Source: Echinarachnius parma (Eukaryota > Echinodermata > Echinoidea > Clypeasteroida > Echinarachniidae). Taken from it: a stretch of DNA of 64,000 bases. Below the pieces are notes generated by a model that saw nothing but the letters and a program-made list of their open reading frames with translations, was not told the DNA's origin and made no database searches. The position numbers and the translations under genes were made by a program. The DNA lies in contig JBAMJV010003343.1 in NCBI GenBank assembly GCA_037951105.1, positions 124,001 through 188,000 of the forward strand, read 5' to 3'. Position 1 is the stretch's first letter, and every line of letters starts with the position of its first letter. Shown one piece after another: positions 58,594-64,000 of this stretch.

Positions 58594-59698
58594 TTTTTCT
58601 TTGCTCACTTTTAATCACAATATATTCTTGGTCAGTTTCTCTATATATTTGAATTAATTGGTCACGATATGATTTAACAATGGATCATTATTTTAATAAT
58701 TTGGGATAACACCAGATTGTTTGCAATCGCTGTCATTTCGATAACATGAACTCTGTACAACACTTATTTTGCTCATAATATATTATGTTAGCTCAGGATT
58801 ACGATCGGTGGCATAGTTTGTGCTGATGAACCACACCAGTCATGCACATTAGCAATTTACTAACACTGAACATGCAAAATTGATTTACTTGAAAATAATA
58901 ATGATAGTCATTTATATAACGCAAATTGCAAAAGAGCCTCGAGGGACAAAACGTGTGCCTGGTCACTGCTATATTGACTAAATTTGAGGATGGCATATTA
59001 ATATTACAGTGGACTTAAGTTGTGGCACTGATGTTTTGAGTCGTTTGGTGCAACCTACAACCTCAAGGATTGTACCCTTATATGGTAGGTTTGCAAGCTC
59101 AAGGTGGACGTTTGTACCTTTGCCGTAAGCTGCAATAATAGTTTACATCTTAACGTGCAAACAGACACCCTAGATCGAATAAGCGATCGGTGTGATTGAA
59201 AGGTGCAATACTAAGCAAAGTTCGCGTTAGTAAAAGTAAGATGCACAGACATGGTTCCACTTGATAAATGTGTATATCTGTGATACAATGACAACATGGC
59301 ATCAAGGAACCCCTATACTCGAGATGTAGGTGAGTTTGGACCTAGAGTTAGTTACAAAGTTAGAAGATCAATTTTACAATAACTAGTTTGTTTTTAAATG
59401 ATTGAACTGTCTTGAGATGTTGATCATTAGAGATTAATGATTAAGGAGTTTTCTATCGAACCTAAACTCACATGTTAATTATCTGCCAAAGTTAATTTGC
59501 TCTCAAATTATAACATAATAATTGGTATGGTTTTAACTCGATGACATAATAGTCACACACAATGTACGTGTTTTTCACAAAACGATAATTCCATGTTTTC
59601 AATCTCTTACGTTTAAGCTCACCTCCCCAACCAAGGAGTACAAGAGAGGGGATATATTGCAACTACTCTTATCAGTAATTGAGTTGTCGTTTGGGATA

Positions 59699-59944
59699 TT
59701 AATGAGATTCGAACCGACAAAAGAACGGTCTTCTATCCAAGGTACACGGGACGTCGCTCCATCCCTGTTTCTCGTTGTAGTTTTCTGCAGCCCCACCAAC
59801 CATCGCACATTCTGTAATGCCATCCGAGTCACTTGGCTCTGGAACTGGCTTCCAGCTGGCCCAGTTGAAGTAGTTGACAGTGGTTCCATCTGACCATTCG
59901 TAGTTGCCCTCATAGGCGCGATCGTTTAACCCAATCCAATAAGT
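59699..59944 (-). CDS. Terminal exon of a C-type lectin-domain protein
   Basis: On the minus strand, acceptor TTACATACAG|ACT opens an 81-codon exon ending CRFESH and TAA. It has the C-type lectin fold order: TYWIGLNDRAYEGNYEWSDG, then NW, the sugar-site tripeptide EPS (where mannose-type lectins have EPN), TEC with a conserved Cys, GWSDVPC (WND-like) and FFC. Key acidic residues of Ca2+ site 2 therefore look mostly kept. The protein is predicted secreted or extracellular and carbohydrate-binding from family knowledge. The 5' exons should lie at higher coordinates, but none was recognised before the window edge and a LINE occupies that region, so the gene may be partial or broken. Confidence 0.85.
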   Translation of the reverse strand, partial: TYWIGLNDRAYEGNYEWSDGTTVNYFNWASWKPVPEPSDSDGITECAMVGGAAENYNEKQGWSDVPCTLDRRPFFCRFESH

Positions 59945-60403
59945 CTGTATGTAATAATAACAACACAGATACATTGTTATCCATATCAGGTCAAGATTAG
60001 TCAGTTAGGTGTTGTCCGTACAAAAGATGGCGACTGCATAATAATGAACGTTCATAATGGTCATATAGCCTAGTCAAACTGAATTTTAGTAACTGAAATG
60101 TGCACGTACAAATCTGATAATTCAAAACTCAGCCATGCTTGATTTTGTAAAATCACATTATGAACGTTTGAGTTAAAAGGCACCTGTTGCACCACAAATT
60201 GCCGGCCCTGCACAAATTATCGCCGACAACTTGTCATCCCGACGACAATTTGTGCTGATATTTGACACCACAAATAGTCGCCAGCTATCGAGCACTTTCG
60301 ATTTAAAAATACTTTTAAAAATTCAAAAAATCTGAATTTCTCGAGGCTTGTTAGTACAAGATTACCTTCACAAACATACCAAATCCGACTCAGTTTATAA
60401 TCA
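59945..60403. other. Spacer between lectin exon and LINE
   Basis: 60185-60300 contains several variants of ACAAATTGTCGCCG and its inverse around a common motif (ACAAATTGCCGGC, ACAAATTATCGCCGAC, ACGACAATTTGT), forming weak hairpins. No coding exon recognised. Confidence 0.4.
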
Positions 60404-60580
60404 ATGAAAATACTCTTTAAGTACTGTGGAAGAAGAATCGCCTATTACAGCAATACTACTAGTACTCTACAAGTATGTATACTGACATGTGGTGATATAC
60501 ATCCCAATCCTCGCCCTATAACTGTAAGTGAGAACCAATCTAATCTTACTCTTACACCCACTCTAAGACCTATGCCATAA
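60404..60580 (+). CDS. 58-codon leader ORF with 2A-like sequence
   Basis: A short ORF. Residues 14-38 contain YYSNTTSTLQ and then CGDIHPNPRP. The spacing and words (YYSNTT, then a Leu-rich stretch, then GDI-x-PNP-x-P) match 2A-like peptides of sea-urchin APE-type LINEs, which end D-(V/I)-E-x-N-P-G-P and cause ribosome skipping between G and P. Here Glu is His and the essential Gly is Arg (R37), so skipping is expected to be lost. TAA follows 20 codons later. It probably once continued into the endonuclease frame. Confidence 0.65.
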   Translation: MKILFKYCGRRIAYYSNTTSTLQVCILTCGDIHPNPRPITVSENQSNLTLTPTLRPMP

Positions 60581-61117
60581 CAATATAGAAAGCACAGTAA
60601 ACAACTTTGTGAGATTAACCAAAAATGTAAAAATATTTCTAGCTATAATAAAGTATCATCTCACCAAATAAACCAACTGTGGATAGTAGGAGGGTAGAAT
60701 TCAACACAATTTGAAACTTACATTGAGCCTTCTGATGTATAAAGTACTTTTAATTCCTTTTTGAGAATATATAATCTTCAGTGGGAAGAGAGGATCTTCT
60801 CAAAGCTGTAACTTGTAAGTACTGCCCTCTAACTACAAAAGTAGACCAGTTGTTGACATGTTTAGGCTTTTGCCCAGTCAAATTCTCAAATTCTCAAATT
60901 CCTACTGAAACTGCAGAACAGTGACCAGTACAAACAAAAAATGCAATGACGGGCTATTTGAAAGGATCTTGCAACATCTGTGTCTATTTTCTGTGCATGT
61001 ATGAATTGACTGCCTGGCCATGGGCCCTGGTTTAGCTTTTGTATAACTATAAGTGTAACAAAGAATGTACGTCAATCTGTGACTATCTTTACAGCCAGCT
61101 TTGAACTACTTACATGC

Positions 61118-61160
61118 CATGGTCATGATTCAATGAAGCCTTCATTCAATCATGACCATG
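61118..61160 (+). repeat. 43-bp hairpin within the LINE N-terminal region
   Basis: CATGGTCATGATTCAATGAA and its inverse TTCATTCAATCATGACCATG, arms of 21 bp with one mismatch and no loop. Confidence 0.7.
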
Positions 61161-61489
61161 TTAATCTTATACTACTGTTCGAAGTTTGTAAGAATTCTTT
61201 AAAATGAAGGCATGATAAGCCTATATTGTTTGTTGAACAAAGCCATATAGTATGCTATTACAGCCATAGCACATCAAATTGAAAGTGTGAAAAACAACTA
61301 GTTTAAGGCTAGGCAGACAGGGGATTTCCCCAGTGTTTGCTTTGACAATGAGGGCAGCTGACTATCAAGTTTTTTTTTTACCAGGCAAAGGAGTAAGGGG
61401 GTAATGCAGCATGATGTTAAATCCTTGTCTTGTAGGGGTGTCTTACACCCTGTGTTATTAGTACTGATAACTCTTGTGATTTTCATTCA

Positions 61490-62002
61490 TTGCAACGATA
61501 TGGTTGTACTTCTGTAATAAATCACAAGTTGTGTCTTGATTCAAGTTTATGGCAAATAATTAAGTCATTGGGCATCAATAGAGTTAGGGCAACACGTAGA
61601 AGTCGTAGGGGAGGTCGGAATCAGAGACCGGCCGATGCTCCTTCTGTGGATGCTTTAAAAATTGATGATTGTGCATTGGAAAAGCCTACAAAATTTGCTT
61701 TGTGGAATTCCAGATCTATTAGATCTAAAGTTCCTATACTTTGTGATCTTGTTATTAAACGCAATATTGACATTGCTGCAATAACTGAAACCTGGCTTAA
61801 TGGAGACCATCGTGATGCTCGGCCAATTGCTGATCTATCATGTACCCTTCCTACACATGACATATACCATGTCCCTCGTGAGGGTAGAACTGGTGGAGGT
61901 GTGGCAGTTCTGTTGACAAAAACATTCAAAGTTCACCAAAATGTGACCTCTTGGAATTCATTTGAATGCATTGACCTTCTCATTACTAGTCGACAGCGTT
62001 AA
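61490..62002 (+). pseudogene. LINE ORF: basic linker and N-terminal APE endonuclease
   Basis: Frame with a basic RRSRRGGRNQRP stretch, then FALWNSRSIRSK (endonuclease strand 1 with the catalytic Asn), ITETWL (catalytic Glu) and GRTGGGVAVLL. It stops at TAA about 62000 (CGT TAA TCC) and continues in the same frame beyond. The ATG at 61490 is unlikely to be the original start. Confidence 0.85.
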
Positions 62003-63343
62003 TCCTTGAGTCTTCTTGTTATTTATCGACCACAACGAACAAGAGACCATAAATCTACATTTCAACCCTTTATTCAGGAATTTGGCTCTCTTTTAGAACA
62101 ACTTGCAACGGAGAAAAATAGTCTCCTTATAGTCGGAGATTTCAATTTTCATGTTGATGATTTGTCTAATCGTGAAGCTTTAGCCTTCCTTGATATTGTA
62201 GATACATTTGGTTTGGAGCAACATGTGACCATATCTACACATCGTGAGGGTCATACCCTAGATCTTATTCTCACACGTATATTCGATTCATTCGTTACTA
62301 ATATATCCACAACACATTATTTGCCATCCGACCATGCTGCAGTTATATGCACTCTTTCAATTAATAAACCAGAGTTAGTCAAAGTAGACATCGCTTTGCG
62401 CAAGATTAATGCCATAGACATTAAAGTTTTTCGTTCTGATATTCTTGCATCAGAGCTTTTTACTTTCCCTGTATCTGACATTGATGAGCTGGTTAAGCAG
62501 TACAATCGTGTGCTAGCCTCTATCCTTGATCAGCATGCACTAATAATTAGACGTTCTATAACATGTCGTCCAAATGCTTCCTGGTACAATGAATCACTTC
62601 ACGATATGAAACGGAAGGTTCGTAGGTCAGAAAGAAAATGGCGGAAATCTTGTTTTGAGGTGGATCGTTATATCTTTCAACAGGTGTCAAAACGATATAA
62701 CGAACCCTTACTTGAGTCAAAAAGTATATATCATCAGGATAGAATTCAGTCTTCCGTTAATACTAAACAATGGTTTCAGATTATTAATAAGATGTGCACT
62801 GCAAAGGCGTCTGTGGTCCTCCCAAGTACAGACAATGATGAGGGCGGTGACTCTTTAGCTGATCAATTTTCACAATTTTTCAGCAACAAGGTTAAATCTG
62901 TTTTAGATAACATTAACCCATCTTTAAGTACTTGCGTAGACACATTTCAATTATGTAGTTCAGAATTTAATAAATTTGTTCCAATATCCATTGAAGCTGT
63001 GAAGCGTATCATTGTGAACTCTAAACCTACTACTTGTCGTTCTGACCCAATACCAACTTTTCTTTTAAAACGTTGTTTGGATGAAATTGCACCAATGATT
63101 ACACAAATAATTAAATTATCATTTGAAACTGGATATTTTCCATGTGATATGAAACACTCATATGTTCTGCCCTTGGTAAAGGGTGCAAAGCTGAATCCAG
63201 ATGATTTGTCAAATTATCGACCTGTTGCAAATTTATCATTTTTGTCAAAGGTTTTAGAGCGTGCTGCTGTGCTTCAGCTTCAGGAATACTTACATGCTAA
63301 TTCTTTGTTTGCCACAATGCAGTCTGCATATAGAACTCATTAG
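62003..63343 (+). pseudogene. LINE ORF: C-terminal endonuclease and start of reverse transcriptase
   Basis: Same frame after the stop. It has VIYRPQR, GDFNFHVDD (catalytic D-N), HTLDLILT and SDHAAVICTL (catalytic D-H) of the APE domain, a linker of about 200 residues, and the RT opening LPLVKGAKLNPDDLSNYRPV with NLSFLSKVLER. It ends at TAG (63341) where related elements read QSAYRxxHSTETAL. Confidence 0.9.
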
Positions 63344-64000
63344 AGTTGTGAAACGGCTCTAGTACGTGTCTACAATGCCCTGCTTCTTAGTGTTGATAGA
63401 GGAGAAGAGGCCATAGTTGTTCTTCTTGATTATTCGGCCGCTTTCGATACAATCAATCACAATATTCTTTTTCAGCGCCTACAAGACAGGTTTGGACTGC
63501 ATGGTTAGGCCCTAGCATGGGTGAAATCATACTTTTTTGACAGATCCCAATCTGTTATTGTCAAATCATGTCTTTCTAATTTTAGCTACCCAAAGGAAGG
63601 CGTCCCGCAGGGGTCTGTGTTTGGACCGCTTGCTTTTTCGCTTTATGTTTCACCATTAGAGGATATTATTGCTAGTCATGGGGTATCTCGTATGATATAT
63701 GCAGATGATACTCAAATTTATGTTGTTTTTAAATCTTTAGAGTTTAAAAAATATTCAAGATTGGTCTTCATTAAATATGTTGTGTTTAAATGAAAGAAAG
63801 ACTGAGGTAATTCATGTATCCTCCCGTTATCGACACACTGCATCCCTTGATGTGGCGTTCAATGATAAAACGTTGAAAAAGGTAGATTGCATTCGTAATC
63901 TTGGGGTTATGTTTGATAAGAATTTGTTAATGGTTAATCATATTAATAAAGTCTGTCAATGTGCCTCATTATCATTGTATAGAATTGGTGAAATTAGACA
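63344..64000 (+). pseudogene. LINE reverse transcriptase core, interrupted
   Basis: Continues SCETALVRVYNALL, DYSAAFDTINH (motif A), stop at 63505, then GVPQGSVFGPLAFSLY (motif B), MIYADDTQIYV (catalytic motif C, about 63690) and a frameshift in an A-run near 63748. After the frameshift the other frame reads NIQDWSSLNMLCLN, KTEVIHV and NLGVMFD to the window edge. CR1/L2-type by these motifs. Confidence 0.88.

Larger units (their letters stand above)
60404..64000 (+). mobile_element. Decayed CR1/L2-like LINE, continuing past the window
   Basis: A leader peptide with a 2A-like motif (60404), an APE endonuclease (61490-62400) and a reverse transcriptase (62900-64000) lie in order on the plus strand; the leader and endonuclease are in the same frame (the starts differ by 1086 nt). 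Inactivating changes are a TAA at 60578, many stops at 60640-61480, TAA at about 62000, TAG at 63341, TAG at 63505 and a frameshift near 63745. The RT continues readable to the last base. 60640-61480 may be an insertion or simply degraded N-terminal coding. Confidence 0.85.

Overview
The window is metazoan nuclear DNA. It is AT-rich, with large introns, many microsatellites and miniature inverted-repeat elements, tRNA-derived short repeats, one Penelope-like element (PLE) array and one APE-type LINE. The LINE carries an N-terminal 2A-like peptide resembling those of sea-urchin STR-type LINEs, and there is an orphan C-type lectin exon. Together these suggest an invertebrate deuterostome, plausibly an echinoderm. 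No species-level call is made.

1-16.2 kb: no recognisable protein-coding gene. It holds several TIR elements, a 3' fragment of a LINE reverse transcriptase on the minus strand, a (TG)n tract and some repeat-poor stretches that could be regulatory. 16.26-17.15 kb: a dense (AACC)n satellite decaying into diffuse CAACC-rich sequence, which runs up to the first coding exon of the one clear host gene.

17.2-38.9 kb, plus strand: a complete vesicular monoamine transporter (SLC18A/VMAT family) gene. I could assemble 16 coding exons with consistent GT-AG junctions and phases into a 532-residue protein that keeps the charged transport residues of VMATs. Its introns hold TTAA-type MITEs, palindromes, tRNA-like repeats, a 2.5-kb CpG-rich composite repeat and a (TAG)n array. 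The 3' part of exon 1 and parts of exon 3 are flanked by decayed tandem copies of themselves.

38.9-42.6 kb: downstream sequence with partners of MITEs found inside the gene. 42.7-49.3 kb: a large imperfect inverted repeat. One arm carries a TTAA MITE; the other carries a 5'-truncated PLE (RT plus GIY-YIG endonuclease). Each arm preserves the empty site of the other's insertion. 47.66-54.63 kb: the 3' half of the PLE plus about 1 kb of flank is present three times head to tail.

54.7-57.8 kb: a cluster of foldback/TIR elements and a CA-rich tract. 58.5 kb: a tRNA-Ala-like sequence. 59.7-59.9 kb, minus strand: the terminal exon of a C-type lectin-domain gene. 60.4 kb to the window end, plus strand: a decayed CR1/L2-like LINE with a 2A-like leader, APE endonuclease and reverse transcriptase, interrupted by stops and a frameshift and running off the right edge.
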